From NCBI GenBank assembly GCA_023014365.1, contig JAEBUN010000022.1, forward strand, positions 496,001-560,000: DNA of 64,000 nt, read 5' to 3'. The position numbers were made by a program, and so were the translations under genes. The DNA comes from Lepiota brunneoincarnata. Lineage: Eukaryota; Basidiomycota; Agaricomycetes; Agaricales; Agaricaceae. This document shows, piece after piece, positions 22,327-34,122 of this stretch. A model generated the notes under the pieces. The model made no database searches. It was given only the letters and a program-made list of their open reading frames with translations, and was not told where the DNA came from. Within the stretch, counting starts at the first letter, position 1; every line of letters begins with the position of its first letter.

Positions 22327-22999
22327 TTAGTCTTGCAAGGCTTGTATTTCTCGCTCGCTCGTCTCCAGAAATCCAGTGTAAGAGTCCTGATACGCAGCTG
22401 AGGAACAGGTTAGTAAATTCAAATAAATTAAAAATGAACATACCAGGTAACTTTGACTTTGCCCTGTATCGTGCAACTACCTCTCGGTTATGAGCTATTG
22501 CAGCAAGCTGCGCGTGCTTAATGGTTCCTATTGGGATCGTCAGGAGGAAATAGCTCAGAGATGCAAATGGCAACGGACCAGAAACATGGACAACGTATGG
22601 GATGACCTTCCATCCGTCTATTTCCCTCAACAATGTCATTCCACCCCATGCAATGCGATGCTGGTCTCTGCCAACACGAACAATGCACACATTGGTCATG
22701 GGCGAGAAGTATTTGACTGCCATAGGGTATCATTGAGTGGATATAAGCAATGAAGGACGCATATGCTGACCCGTAAGCGACAGGCCAACCGCACCCCAAC
22801 CCGTATCGCCGAAGTTAGTCAGTACGGATTGCTTGAGCGCGTTGTAGATCTTCTTGCCGTCGAGAGGGCTGGGTGGGCCTGGCTGATTGAGGGGGGGATT
22901 TGTTGGAATGAACTCCACAAGCAACCATCTGTTCTGTGGCGAACGATGAGCTTCTAGGTTAATTGTTGTAGTAAAGAGATATACCTTAAACCTAACCAT
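22327..22999 (-). CDS. POP5: RNase P/MRP protein subunit POP5
   Basis: POP5 is a shared protein of the nuclear RNase P (tRNA 5' maturation) and RNase MRP (rRNA processing) ribonucleoproteins. Five exons (22985-22999, 22771-22933, 22579-22716, 22444-22527, 22327-22397) join without fault to 156 aa. The first exon is only 15 nt and encodes MVRFK, the family's usual start. NRWLLVEF, SVLTNFGDTGWGAV, RDQHRIAWGGMTLL, VHVSGTIKHAQLAAI and HNREVVARYRA follow in the family order. All four introns are 45-55 nt with GT-AG ends. It lies 457 bp upstream of the BioF-like gene on the same strand; no functional link is implied. Confidence 0.95.
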
Positions 23000-23147
23000 A
23001 GCACAAAAAGGGAGGATAAGAATCGTGGGTAGGTGTCTCAGGTCACGTGATTTGGATCTCAATTCTTTCACCTGTTGATGCTTGATTACTCTAGTAGTCA
23101 GACTCAGGGTTGACCTACTCGTGTGTATTTATTGACGACACCATGTA

Positions 23148-24392
23148 CAGTAGGGTAACAAAAGTTTTGCGAAAACAACAAAGACAAACAATGCATTAAT
23201 CATTAAAAATATTCACTACACTACCACAACTGCATCTAAAATTATGATAATATTTTGAATGGTGGCCCTTGGCCTCATAGACCGCCTGAGCATAATTGGG
23301 CATGCTCTTGACCAGGTCATTAATATAATTTAAATCAATCATTGTCCAATCCTCCTGAATTACCTCCCAAAGTTTGTCAAGGTTTTTGGGGATTTCTGGT
23401 CAGTCATTTATTCTGACTTTGATGTATTTCCATACATATTCAATGGACCAACATCTGGTGACCGAAGTGGATGTGGAAGTTGATTGGGGAGATGAGAATT
23501 GCAGAATTGTTGGGTGACCTTTGCATGGTAAATTAGAGCTCCATCTTCCATCACTGCTACCTACCCCCTCTCCTCCAATAAATTCCCAAAGAAATCCTAC
23601 AATGGTCCACTAAGGACTAGGCTAACATAATTTGCATCAGTCCTTGTATCCCTGGGTACATAAACCAGTGGAATGAGTTTTCTGTGTGCCATATACCCCC
23701 ATATTATAAGACTCTGTCTTCCAGACTTGAAAGTAGGGGTTAAACACCTTTCTGTGTACCTCTCACCAGGTCTCCTCCATACCCAAACCATCTTTGAACC
23801 TAATCCAATCTCCACAGAAGCCTCATCTGTCTAGATTACATGTTTCCAGTCCTCCTCTATCCACCTCCAATGTTCCCTTGCCCATACCATCCTGGCTTTG
23901 ACATGGGAGGGCTTAAGAAATAGTTTCTTTGCAGCAATGTATTTACTAAGACCCAATTGATACCTAATAGTACCCCAGATAGTGTGGGGATGAGCAGGGG
24001 AGTCAAAGGAAGTGTTTCTTGAGTGGGTGATCTTGTAGGGAGTTTGGGGTCTCTTTCTCTCCAGCACAATTTTGATGTGTTACATTGCCCTGTCATTCAA
24101 TAAGGAATGTCTCCCAGACCTAGGAGCATCCTCATAATGATCCTGCTCCTTGTGCCTATGGATAACCCACTAGATGGTGGAAATGTTGACTCTGAAGAAA
24201 TCAGTAATTTCACAAGCAGGAATACACCCCTGATGCTTTGTACATATCAGGGAGCATAGTTCAGAGACAGTATTCTTCTTTCCAGCTATTTTTGGCATGT
24301 AAGATATAGTTGTTGATTAATAGGAATTTTTTTCGTTTGTTGTTAAATGAGGTCATGTGACAAATTTTCGCGAAACTTTTGCTACCCTACTG
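23148..24392 (-). mobile_element. Tc1/mariner element with intact ends and dead transposase
   Basis: A 1245-bp element flanked by TA duplications (23146-23147 and 24393-24394). The terminal inverted repeats are nearly perfect for about 28 bp (CAGTAGGGTAACAAAAGTTT at the left; CAGTAGGGTAGCAAAAGTTT as the reverse complement of the right). The interior codes for a degenerate transposase on the minus strand. Confidence 0.93.
23200..24298 (-). pseudogene. Tc1-type transposase, degenerate
   Basis: From the ATG at 24298 the frame gives MPKIAGKKNTVSELCSLI, a helix-turn-helix N-terminus of the Tc1 type. It continues through RSGRHSLLNDRAM and HIKIVLERKRPQTPYKIT. The first catalytic Asp lies in TDEASVEIG, after a stop that replaces the expected Trp before it. 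The WVWRRPGERY box and a later SPD-IEYVWKYIK region (split between frames) follow. At least three stops and a frameshift rule out activity, so the element could move only with help from another copy. Confidence 0.85.
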
Positions 24393-24394
24393 TA

Positions 24395-26590
24395 CATGAT
24401 TACTCGCTGCCTCGGGGCGGCTTCCAATTGTTGTAAGGCGTTGAAGTCTTGAGCTTTCCACTTTGGTTCGGCCTGGCGGTTCAATTAAGCTCCCCATTTT
24501 CGATAGGCAAGTGCTCTAACACTGTTACCCCCCTCAACACCGATAAGAAATACAGTGATTAGTTTCCGTGCAAGTCCCAATCATAATATCTCTCACGTAG
24601 CACATTCATATTTTTACCATGAGTATTAATTGTCGTCTAGAAGCATCCCATGACCAAACCGGATTCATTCGTAGACAGGAACAGCGGCACTCGATCATCT
24701 GATTGACTCATGGCAAGTGGTGGTCTTCACCGGGCCGCACCTGAACGTTTGAACTGTGGGAAGAACACCACGAATGAAACGCAGAGCCATGGTATTGTTG
24801 ACAAGTACGAAAAGCCATTGCATTACTAGCCGCAACTGAAAGCTTTCGTCGGGGACGATGGGTTAGTAGTCACACCAAGGCTTGCTGCTGTTCGCTGAGT
24901 CTTAACAAAGAGCTTCCTGATCTACGGGTTCTGATAGCACGATCCGTTCCAGCATCAATTTCTCAGATCCTTGATGCCCAGAGTCAACCACCCAGCGATC
25001 GGAATAGTTGTGCATGGATGAATATTTCTGATATTTACATGAGTGAGGTTCCCATGCAATAGGTGCCCTACAGCAATTGGTCCACAGTTCAAGTCACCAC
25101 GGGAAATAGAATGATGGCCTCGCTTACAGAAGGCACAATAAAGAAGTGAGGTAAACAGTAAAGCGGAGATGACCGAGGGCAGGCCGTGTTTCACAATTAC
25201 TATATCAAAGGGGCTAAGCATTAAATGGTGCAAGAAGGGCCACAAATCACTCAGTCTGGGCGACACCTCGTAATGATCCATCACCAACTGGAATGCTGCA
25301 GAAACATGGAACATCACTTCAGCTTAATCGCATGCGAGTAGCGAAGCCAGAAGCTCCTTCAGGAGGTGGCGGCAAGGTGGCCGAATAGATAAAGTTTCGA
25401 TATCAGCAGCTGCGATACATGCCGCAATTGGCCTGAGAATTAAGGTTCAAAAATTATTATATTACAATGGTAACGTTTGTGAAACCATGACTCCTACAGG
25501 CTCGCACGAAACACTTTCGTCTCCAATCCGACTCCACTGAATGAAAGAGCTGTGACTCATTGCGAGGAGCAGGTGGGGTTGAAATTGTTCGAGCTTCTAG
25601 TCTTGAACAGACAACGGGAGAACACTGTGTGTTATATAGAAGATCTTCCAGATCACCTACAGCAAAGCTCGCTGCCGTCTTATACTGCTGCCGCTGTTAC
25701 AGAACGAGAGGCGAAGTAGTACTTTCCGATCGAATAAACGTAAATGATATATGTACGAGCATACAGCAGTTATCGCCGTCCTGCAACCCATCCGAGCATA
25801 AAAACAGCGATCCAAGGCCTTTTCTACAAACACTGGAGTAGCCGAACAGAGCGATCGCTGGATAGAACACCTCGCTATTTCGGTCCTAGTCTGTTTTGAG
25901 AGCGGTAATAGGCTCTAAGCTGCGAAGCCCAGTGTTCATATCAGCTGTAGATCCGAGGGATCAGTGGACGGATTGGGGGTCAGCTGATGGTACGCCGTTG
26001 ACAGACAGACTGCTCAGGGATGGATAGGGGTGCAAATTTCCTTGGACAGAAGGTTGCAGGGAACGCATAATTAGGTCAACCATGTGGTAACGACTCACCA
26101 GTGGGGTTAACCAAGCGTATTCCAATCAGTTCTTGCAGCGTAACTGATTAGATAAATGGCACAGTGAATGTTTGCTAAAGTGGCGTTGGCGAGGTTCTGT
26201 CGGGAATTAGGGTCATGAATATAATTAGCGAGAAGAGACCAACATAGATTGAAGCGAATACGAGGACAGAAGACGAACATACACCCCCGGAGTTTTCCGG
26301 CAGACGCATCAGCGTCCAAAATACAGACTCTAGAAAGATCATATTCACAACGGTAGTCGCATTATACGGATGTATTATATCTGACCCCCGAGACGGCCTC
26401 CAAAGGCGGTCCAACATCCCACAGCGCCTGCGCTCACACCCATTACGCCGCTGTAAATGAAGTAACCCCTTCGGAAAGCCTGGCCTTGAGACCTGACAGG
26501 ATGAATGAATGTCAAGAGAGATTTCGCTCACAGGGTTACGGGACAGAAGACCTGGGAAAGGTCAGATGCCCGGCACCACAAGCGAGGTCA
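24395..26590. other. Intergenic, no recognisable gene
   Basis: Open frames up to 120 codons occur (for example minus strand 24955-25317 and 26175-26531, the latter with a hydrophobic stretch). None has a domain, splice logic or neighbour that I can support. Composition is that of ordinary, CpG-bearing DNA. Confidence 0.4.
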
Positions 26591-26745
26591 TGTCCGCTCC
26601 CAATGGCTTCTAGAAAATAGATAGAAGGCGGGTATGTAGGTAAGTGGGAGATAGATAGATGGATAATGAATCGATAGATTGATACCTAGGTTGGTTGACA
26701 GGCAGACAGGCAGGCAAGCAGGCAGGTGGATGGATAGAAAGCGAG
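26590..26745. repeat. GATA- and GGCA-type microsatellite upstream of the 26911 gene
   Basis: Runs of TAGATAGA-like repeats are followed by a block of GGCAGACAGGCAGGCAAGCA-type repeats. It lies 165-320 bp before the start codon of the next gene, close to its promoter. Confidence 0.7.
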
Positions 26746-26763
26746 ATGGAGAGACACCGAGGA

Positions 26764-26771
26764 ATATAAAA
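26764..26771 (+). promoter_or_regulatory. TATA box of the 26911 gene
   Basis: TATAAAAG lies about 145 bp before the ATG and just after the microsatellite. A strong TATA box suggests a regulated or highly expressed gene. Confidence 0.5.
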
Positions 26772-26910
26772 GCTACCTAGTTCTGAGGATCATCCATAGA
26801 ACGAATCCGTTCAACCCTCATCTCTACTACACACAACTCGTGCGTTGTAATGCTTATTGCTTTCTTCTCTTTGTTATCTCACTCACTCTCAACGTCTCTA
26901 GACCGTCAAC

Positions 26911-27582
26911 ATGTCCGACCTTAAGCTCAACGTTAGAGTCGGCAGCAAGGACTTGGACTACCTCCAAGGAAGCAACTTCAATCTCTGCCTCACTAGGGAT
27001 GTACAGTATGCAGGACAAGAGAAAAAAGGAAACGTCGTCTTCTCCATGGTCACGGCAAAGGACCTTGGTCCCATCATGTCGCTCGAGTGGGCGGAGAAGT
27101 ACCAAGTCTATGGAACAAAGGAGTTCCAGGTAAGCTGGGACATCCTCGCTCCCTGCCGCGCTTTGATTAAAAACGCAACCATATAGGCTGGCGCCAAAGT
27201 GACAGTCGGCACTAACCTCGCCAACATCGAAGGAGGCCAGAAAGGCACCATGGACGCAAACGGCGACATTAAGATCACCGGTGCCGCTCAACCTGGCTCT
27301 GCATTCAGCGTCGAAAACCAATGGAAGCAACCAGCCGCCATTGGAGTCAACAACTTTGACGCTGCCAGTGGGACTTATGCTACCATTTTCGTCTCACCCT
27401 TGGTCCCGAGGCCGTCCACGAGTAACCTTCTCCCCATCAAAAAGTACTCCGTCTTCTGGGACATGAACTTGCAAACCAACACCATGTTCCAACACACTTC
27501 TACCCCTCCATTCCCGTTTGACCTCACGAGCTCAAACGAGATCACGATCCAATACCAGGATGGAATCTGGAGCATTCCTTGA
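26911..27582 (+). CDS. Unrecognised 204-aa beta-rich protein
   Basis: Two exons (26911-27129 and 27187-27582) joined by a clean GT-AG intron of 57 nt give 204 aa with no frame damage. The protein starts MSDLKLNVRVGSKDLDYL, has no signal peptide or membrane segment, and alternates short hydrophobic and polar stretches rich in Thr, Asn, Gly and aromatic residues, as in beta-sandwich proteins. It ends EITIQYQDGIWSIP. The strong TATA box suggests good expression. Similar small cytosolic proteins are common in mushroom genomes, some of them lectins or defence proteins, but I do not recognise a family and no function is claimed. Confidence 0.7.
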
Positions 27583-30500
27583 AAATGCAATTATCTTGAT
27601 AGCTACGAAGTGGTGTGTTGAATGCTGTACTTGTGAAATCAATGTCATTGTGTGGTTTCAATGACTCGTTTTGACCGTCTCCTCATCGCTTCGATGGCCG
27701 TAGATTAGCCTGATGCCCCCTAATTATGTCAAGGTCCAGTGCCTTGCACGACACTAAGTTACTCCCACTGGACAAATGAGTATGTGGATTGAACACCGAG
27801 GCATATGCACTTCCTGTGTGGGAATAATGGCCGGGGATCTTATACCCTCACCAGGCCCCTGACCGGGCTTTCTCTAGGGACTGGAAAGGGGAATCTATCC
27901 AGAGGCAGGACATGATGGCATGCATGACTTAGATCTAATTTTGCATGGATAATCACAACCCCAGAGTTCGGATACCTGTTCCTTGGAAGTTCAATGCACG
28001 GCTGGAGAGGAAAATATTTCATTTGCCCAGATTTCGCCTTATTGGATAAGTCATGTGGGTTCGTCGAGGATAGTGGCGTGGAAAAGAACAAGCGGTTCAA
28101 CCAAGCTCCTGTCCTCGTTCTCGCTCTGGTCAATGTTCCAGCCTTCCTCCCTCTTCCGCGACCCGGTGTCTTCAACGAGGACACTCCAAGGTTGCGCACA
28201 CGAAGGTAACAGCGCGCTAAATGGCTTCACATGGTCGCCGAAAGATACTGCATGAAGCTGATCAACGTGTTCGGTGGATCCACCCCGAAGGCCTCACTGG
28301 GTTATTTGATATCAACATCGCCGCTCTAACTTAATGCTGCATTCCAGCAATCACGATCTTGGAATTTAGGAATTCTCTTCCATCACTCTTTAGCTTCGAA
28401 CTCCTTCCGACAGCCGATGCGCGGCATCTCCAGTTTCTGATAGGGAACCCAAAAGGACGAGCTCTATTTTATCTGTTTTGGTGCCTGAAGTTCTACAAGT
28501 AGTCAATGTCAGTGGTTATCTTGAAGGTACACACAATAACTTGTTACTGCACATGTAGCATCTTCGTAACATCCTCCAAGTCAAACGTCAGCAGTCTATT
28601 ATCCCTCACTGACACCAGAGTACAACGACAGTATTGACACCACTCCCAGCACTACAACGATTGCCACCAGGAAGGGCCAACTTCCAACTAACACCAACAT
28701 CTCACTGTCTGCGCTCCCAGAAACTGATATCCTCCCAAACGAAGGGAACGTGAGGTCATCACCGTCTGCGCGGTACCTACTCGGGGAGGCCTTTTCTGCG
28801 GAGCGTATCACCTCATTCTTTCGTCTTTATGTTGATTTTGTCAAGCATAAGCGGCTTTGTTCCATCGGATTTGTCAAACGGGAAAGAGGGCTCTGTGAGG
28901 AATACAATTTGCGATATGGGGTTTACCGGGGTCGTGACAAGAGTGTCCAGGGAGGACGTTACTTTGAATAGGCTTCACGAGAGCGATTGTTGATGGACCA
29001 GACTGCAGAAATGTGGTAAGGTTACCTTACGAGATTGGGACCGTAGTGCGAGCAGTGAGTCAGCGGCAAGGTTTGCAAAAATTCCCTCAAAATTGAGTTT
29101 GACTCTTTTTGAGAGTGTGTTAGATCATTCCCGGGTCCCGTGAAGCAAAAGGCCATGAGCGGACCCATTGGGATCACCGGAAGAGGCAGAGACTCGTCGG
29201 ACGAATCACTATTGGTAACTGAATATTTGGGTGTGGGCGGGGAAGGGGCTTACTTCCATCACCGAATGATTTAGACCCCATTCGTCCTTGGGTTCGTCAA
29301 ATTCCATTTTGCGTCATCAACCGCGATCTCCCACCCGACCTGTTTCAAGAAAGATAGAGTTAACAGTGATCGCACTGGGGCCCGCCCCATTCATCCATGC
29401 CTTGTGCAACTCTGAAGGTGCGAAGGAAGACATCCTTCACAATGAACGCAGCGAGAGCATGACAAGTAACTGAGAGAATAGTGATAGAACCCTTGGCTTC
29501 AGCAGCTGCGATGCTAGAGGGTATGTTAGGGGGCAATAAGTGGAACGTCGCAAAGAATGCCAGAGTAATGAATCCGAGCTCGGGGGGGGGGGGGGGGGGG
29601 GGAAGGTTCCGCTTCACTGCTACCAGTTGTGACTACCTCATCTATCTCATTAGGGTCAGGTAAACCTCTCTCAGAGCCGCCACTAAATCAAGGTTGTTAT
29701 TATTCACACTTTCTCACTCAAGGATCTGAGATCCAAAGTGAGGAATCAGTTAATAACGGTTAATAGATAAGGTATAAGTAAATTTCCTATTATTCGCACA
29801 ACCCTAGAATACTTGGACTCGAGGGTTAGTAGCTTCCTCGAGCTACGCTTGGCTTGGGGTTTAGAACCTGGGCTGTCGGGGCTTAGAGAGGTGGGTAAGT
29901 AATTAATATTGGCCAAGATAGAGGCATTAAGCGAGGCGTGGATGGCCGGGTATTCAATATTATCAACGACTATACATATGGGTGCTGCGGAAATCACCAC
30001 CCGTCACTTTGATTAACTTGAAGCTATGCACCTTTCTCGGGTTCCTGAAACCGGCGCTCTTGTTTAAAAACAGAGATTCCCGAGGTCTGATTGTCTTGTT
30101 CGGATTTACCGGGCTGTAAGCGCAGGCCCACACCAGAAGCGACCAAACATGGGCATGTAGTTAAACTTGGAAACAGATAAATAGGGGTTGACCGAAGAAC
30201 GACTGTATACTTTCTTTATCTCTTAATAGTATCTAGAGTCCACTGCATCTCCTCTTCCCCTCGTCGTGTTCTCCTACAATGAGGGTCCCTTCCTCATAGT
30301 GCCTTTTCATGGGCCCCTGGATCAGCGGCTCAACTTGGATCGCTTATAACTGTCTGTGTAATTGAGTATGAAGCTACTCCGGTCAGCTTATACAGTGCCA
30401 CCGAGGACCCACACCGGATGGCTTGTGCCCAAATATGTGAGAGACGATCTCGGACTGATCATGCTTCCATGCATGCGGACGGACTCGAGGTCATTTGTCC

Positions 30501-31217
30501 ATGTATGCGAAGCAGCGATTACATATGAGTCAGTGAAGAACACTTGAATATTGAATCTTTGAGGTGTATTTTTTGTATGTGCCGAGTTGAGCGTGAAATG
30601 ATAGCAGAGACTTCTATCTACGTCTCGCTGCCGCGTTCCCCACCACGACCCCGGACGCTTTGCTCCAAGGTGCGCTGGAGCGCTTCCTCTCAAGGTGCCG
30701 GGGATGATGCCCGCAAAGTCATCGAGGAGCTCTGTCAATCCAACTGCTACTACCTCAACCAACTTCCGAATCCCAAAAGTCCTAGTGTTCGTCAATATAA
30801 GGTGAGCGGCTACTGACGAATTGAAGGTACATCGTGCGGAACCTCAGGTTCGAGTCCGACGGGATAATCTAGAGCAAACAATCAAAAATCGGCTGTATTA
30901 TGGCTTGAGGTATTTTCTGACTGTGAGACTACTACTCTGTTTGCTATGTAATTTTGCACAGCACTAGCCAAGTACAAGTAGGACGCCTGGATAAGATATT
31001 AGATTTGTTTTTTTCCCACGGAGTTGATGTCCTGCGACTGTGGGCGGAAGTGGTCCCTTGGACGCCCACCACTCGTCCTGATCCTTGTCCCCCCCGGAAC
31101 AAATTCTTCTCTTCATCGTCCCCTCGCCATCGCGCATCGTCTACAAATCGCACGCGACGATTTGATAGCTCAGGTTCCAACCCGCCAGAGCCTCCGCATA
31201 CCACGCAGAAGCACGAA
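27583..31217. other. 3.6-kb stretch without recognisable gene
   Basis: Several frames of 60-135 codons lie here on both strands (for example 27840-28199 minus, 30388-30795 minus, 30544-30816 plus), without domains or a consistent exon pattern. A run of 21 G lies at 29582-29602. It may hold non-coding transcripts or decayed genes; nothing in the sequence shows this. Confidence 0.4.
29582..29602 (+). repeat. G21 homopolymer
   Basis: An uninterrupted run of about 21 G. The length is uncertain, given other signs of indel error in this sequence. It could form a G-quadruplex. Confidence 0.6.
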
Positions 31218-33452
31218 ATGCCTGCGAAATATTCGCATGTCAAGAAACGCTCCGCCTCGGGTCTCCTTAAAAAAGCAGGACAGGGTGCCCCACATGCCGT
31301 CAAGGACACTTCCCCCGTCCACCACCATGGACACAACAACCATGGCCACGGACATCACAACCACGGACGCCATAAATTCAATCCCCTCGTCGACCGGAAC
31401 ATTTCACAGGCCATGACAGCCGTCGCGCAACTCGAACCTGCGATATCCGAGCTCGAACGCGCCATCGCCCGTATCCTCCTCCTGCGCTATGAACAGGACA
31501 TCGCCCGGCTCTTCTCCACACGCATCTACAGCCTTTCTTTGGTCCAGCTCCCGACAGTTCGTGATGCGCTGTCTTTCCCTCGGAGGTCCCAGCTGGCTCG
31601 CTTGGAACCATAACTGTGATGAGGTCAAGGATTTCTTTAGGGCGGTCGTTAGTATGGATATGCGTCAGGCGGGGGATAGAGTTGCGACGAAGAGTGTGTT
31701 ATGGTCTTACACCGCTTTAAGACAGTTCGTACGTGGGCCAATTGCCTCTACATGTTTCTTGTTTTCATTTCTTTCTCTATACTACCTTCAATATGTCAGG
31801 CCATGTCGAACAATATTCCGATCTGTGCAAAACGGGGGCTCCATTCGCTCCGATTGCTCCCCTACTACCCCGCACTGAAAGCACACCTCGACGTACTAGA
31901 AGCCATGCCAACCCCTACATTTGCCAAACCGCCCCACCTCGGCTCTCTGCAAGGGGGCCATGACGCACTGGAAGACGCTTGCGAAATCAAATACAGCCGC
32001 ATAAACGATATGCCCGCGCACCCCGACTGGGATGACTCGAGCAATTGGCACGAGAAGGTTCGCTATGGTTATGAAAAGGTCGCTCAGACCCTCTGGCGGG
32101 TCGCGCGTGAATTCGATGTTCGAGGGTATGGCACGGTCTTGAGGGAAAAGCTTACAGCCAAGTGGTGTGAATGTGGGTGCTCGACGGATCATTTGGGCGA
32201 GGTGTGTGAAAGGACGGTGAGGGAGGATGAAGAGGAGAGCGGTGTGAGATTAGGTAAACAGAGGGAGTGGGATGGACGGGGGAGCGGCGTGTATGGATGG
32301 GAAACGGAGGAGGAAGAGGATATTTGGGAGATTGATTTAGATTTCGGGGGGATGGATCCAGGACAGGGACAGGGGAAGGATCAAAGTGAGCCGAAGTTGA
32401 AAGAGTCGGATACGACAATTGGGGAGATGATGGAGTGGAGATATTTGCGCGCTGAGAGGGAGAAAGAGAAGGTGAGTTTGGCTTTCTATAGCTCCAAGTC
32501 CGTTCTGATGCGTTCTCTCAGGGAAATACGGCTTTCCGGAAAGGCGATTTTCATGTCGCTGTGAAACACTACCAGGTTGCCTATGAGATTGAGCCTGAGC
32601 TACCGCATTATCAGCTGAACTTGGCCGCAGCACACTTGAAATTGAACAAGTAGGTACCAGACACTGTCAGAGCGTCATGGCCATTCATCCTACTCCCTCT
32701 CAGCTGGATGGAAGCGGAAAATGCGTGTACCAAGGCACTGGGCCAACACAAGAGCAGCAAGGGGTTCTACCGCCGGGCTCGTGCAAGGCGAATGCTCGGA
32801 AGGCCCCTTGAAGCTGCCAAAGGTAGCTTGGATCCACATATTCCCCAAAACTGGCTTGGCTGATCCTTTTAACAAAGACCTTCGTGCGGTCCTGAAACTT
32901 CAACCACATAACAGTGAGGCAATTAACGAGCTTATAACACTGGTCCCAGTCACTCCCGCACTTGAAACAACATCCACGACCTTACCCTCATCGTCTTCAA
33001 CTACTACACCACCCTCGTCTTCGTCCAAACCCGCACTGGACAATTCCAAAGACACCAGCAATAAGGGCACGCTTGATTCTTCCGCCCCAGACCTTGAGCG
33101 GCTTGGCGTGCCAAAACCCAAGAAATCAAAGGACCCACCGTTCCAGCGGACGAGTCGTGATAGTAGAAAGCTTAAGATTGTTCTATTACCCTCGTCCAAT
33201 TCGACGTTTCCTCCACCGCTTAGTGCCGAGAGTTTATTGACGACGGCTGGGTTCGAGTGCGAGCATGGAGTTGGGTGCACTCACTGGCGAGAGCGGGAAA
33301 AGGAGATGAAAGAGGGCAAGGGCGGCGGAGGAAAAAAAGAGAAAAAAGGAAAAGTGAGGGTGAAGAGTGAGAGGGCGAAGGAGATTGAGAAAATGAGAGC
33401 TGAGGGGATGAGTTATCCGTCTTGGGATAAGTACTTGGTCAGGCTGGTTTAA
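31218..33452 (+). CDS. TPR-repeat protein with His-rich N-terminus (RPAP3-like TPR)
   Basis: Exons 31218-31728, 31800-32471, 32522-32649, 32704-32822 and 32878-33452 give about 667 aa if one extra base near 31511 is dropped. The N-terminus (MPAKYSHVKKRSASG) is followed by a His/Gly/Asn-rich run (HHHGHNNHGHGHHNHGRH) and a helical region. Past the middle, a TPR domain crosses three introns: EKEKGNTAFRKGDFHVAVKHY, AYEIEPELPHYQLNLAAAHL, then WMEAENACTKAL and GRPLEAAKDLRAVLKLQPHN. This is the co-chaperone-type three-motif TPR that binds Hsp90/Hsp70 C-termini. The tail is Ser/Thr-rich and then basic. The role is inferred; a 61-nt intron at 31471-31531 is a weaker alternative to the frameshift. Confidence 0.7.
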
Positions 33453-34122
33453 ATTTTTCTTCACTCTGGGGTTGTATGTTTTTTTTTTAAGGAAGGGCAG
33501 CAAATTGAAATGTATGATACCGAATAGACGAGATATACACGTTGAATTGCGGTTTTTATTTTGAATTGTCGGACAGCCCTGACACTAGCTTCTGGACTCG
33601 ATGCTTAAGTGGTTGGCACCCCAAAATTTCGAGCGTTGCCCTTGTTATACTATTAAACCGCAGACTTCTAGCGCTGCCATCATTGTTATCACGAAATGTC
33701 TCGGGGCAAAACGCCGCAGACAAACCAAAAGGTACCTCTCCTGCTCAACCTGTCCAGCCAATGCCAATCTTTGCAAGGAACTCGTACCAGAACCGCAAAC
33801 ACGCGCAACCGTCAGAAATGCCCAGCAAAAGAGGAAAAGAACATCACTCCGCTGTTTGCACGAGGCTGAGGGCCGAGACGGGATGCCGTAGGGCAAGGGC
33901 TTGGCTAAGCTATATAGGGTGAGCGCTATTAATAAAGGTGGCGGACCCTGGGGGCCCAGAAGAATGAAGAACTATAAGTACTTCCGCCTGGCTCGATTGG
34001 TTGCGGGCCAAGGTTTCCTTTCTGACGTGTCCGCCTTCCTCCACTCACTTCCCTTTGCTCTTGTTTTTTCTCTACTCGAGAACACCTCACACTCCTTTAC
34101 TTTTGTTTGAAGATAGATAAGC
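33453..34122. other. Intergenic, promoter side of the lectin gene
   Basis: No gene is recognised. A pyrimidine-rich stretch (34015-34110, many CTTCC/CTC motifs) lies just before the start codon at 34123, as is usual in fungal promoters. Confidence 0.4.

Noticed and set aside
24440..24535. Minus-strand tRNA-like stretch (GTTAGAGCACTTGCC)
   Set aside because: It resembles a D-arm and anticodon stem, but the T-arm and acceptor stem do not pair; at most a decayed tRNA piece.
24955..26531. Minus-strand frames of 70-120 codons with hydrophobic stretches
   Set aside because: They looked like possible exons, but no consistent splicing, domain or family could be found.
30820..30885. tRNA-like T-loop (CAGGTTCGAGTCC)
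   Set aside because: The bases on each side cannot form a 5-bp T stem beyond two pairs, and no acceptor or anticodon arm fits.
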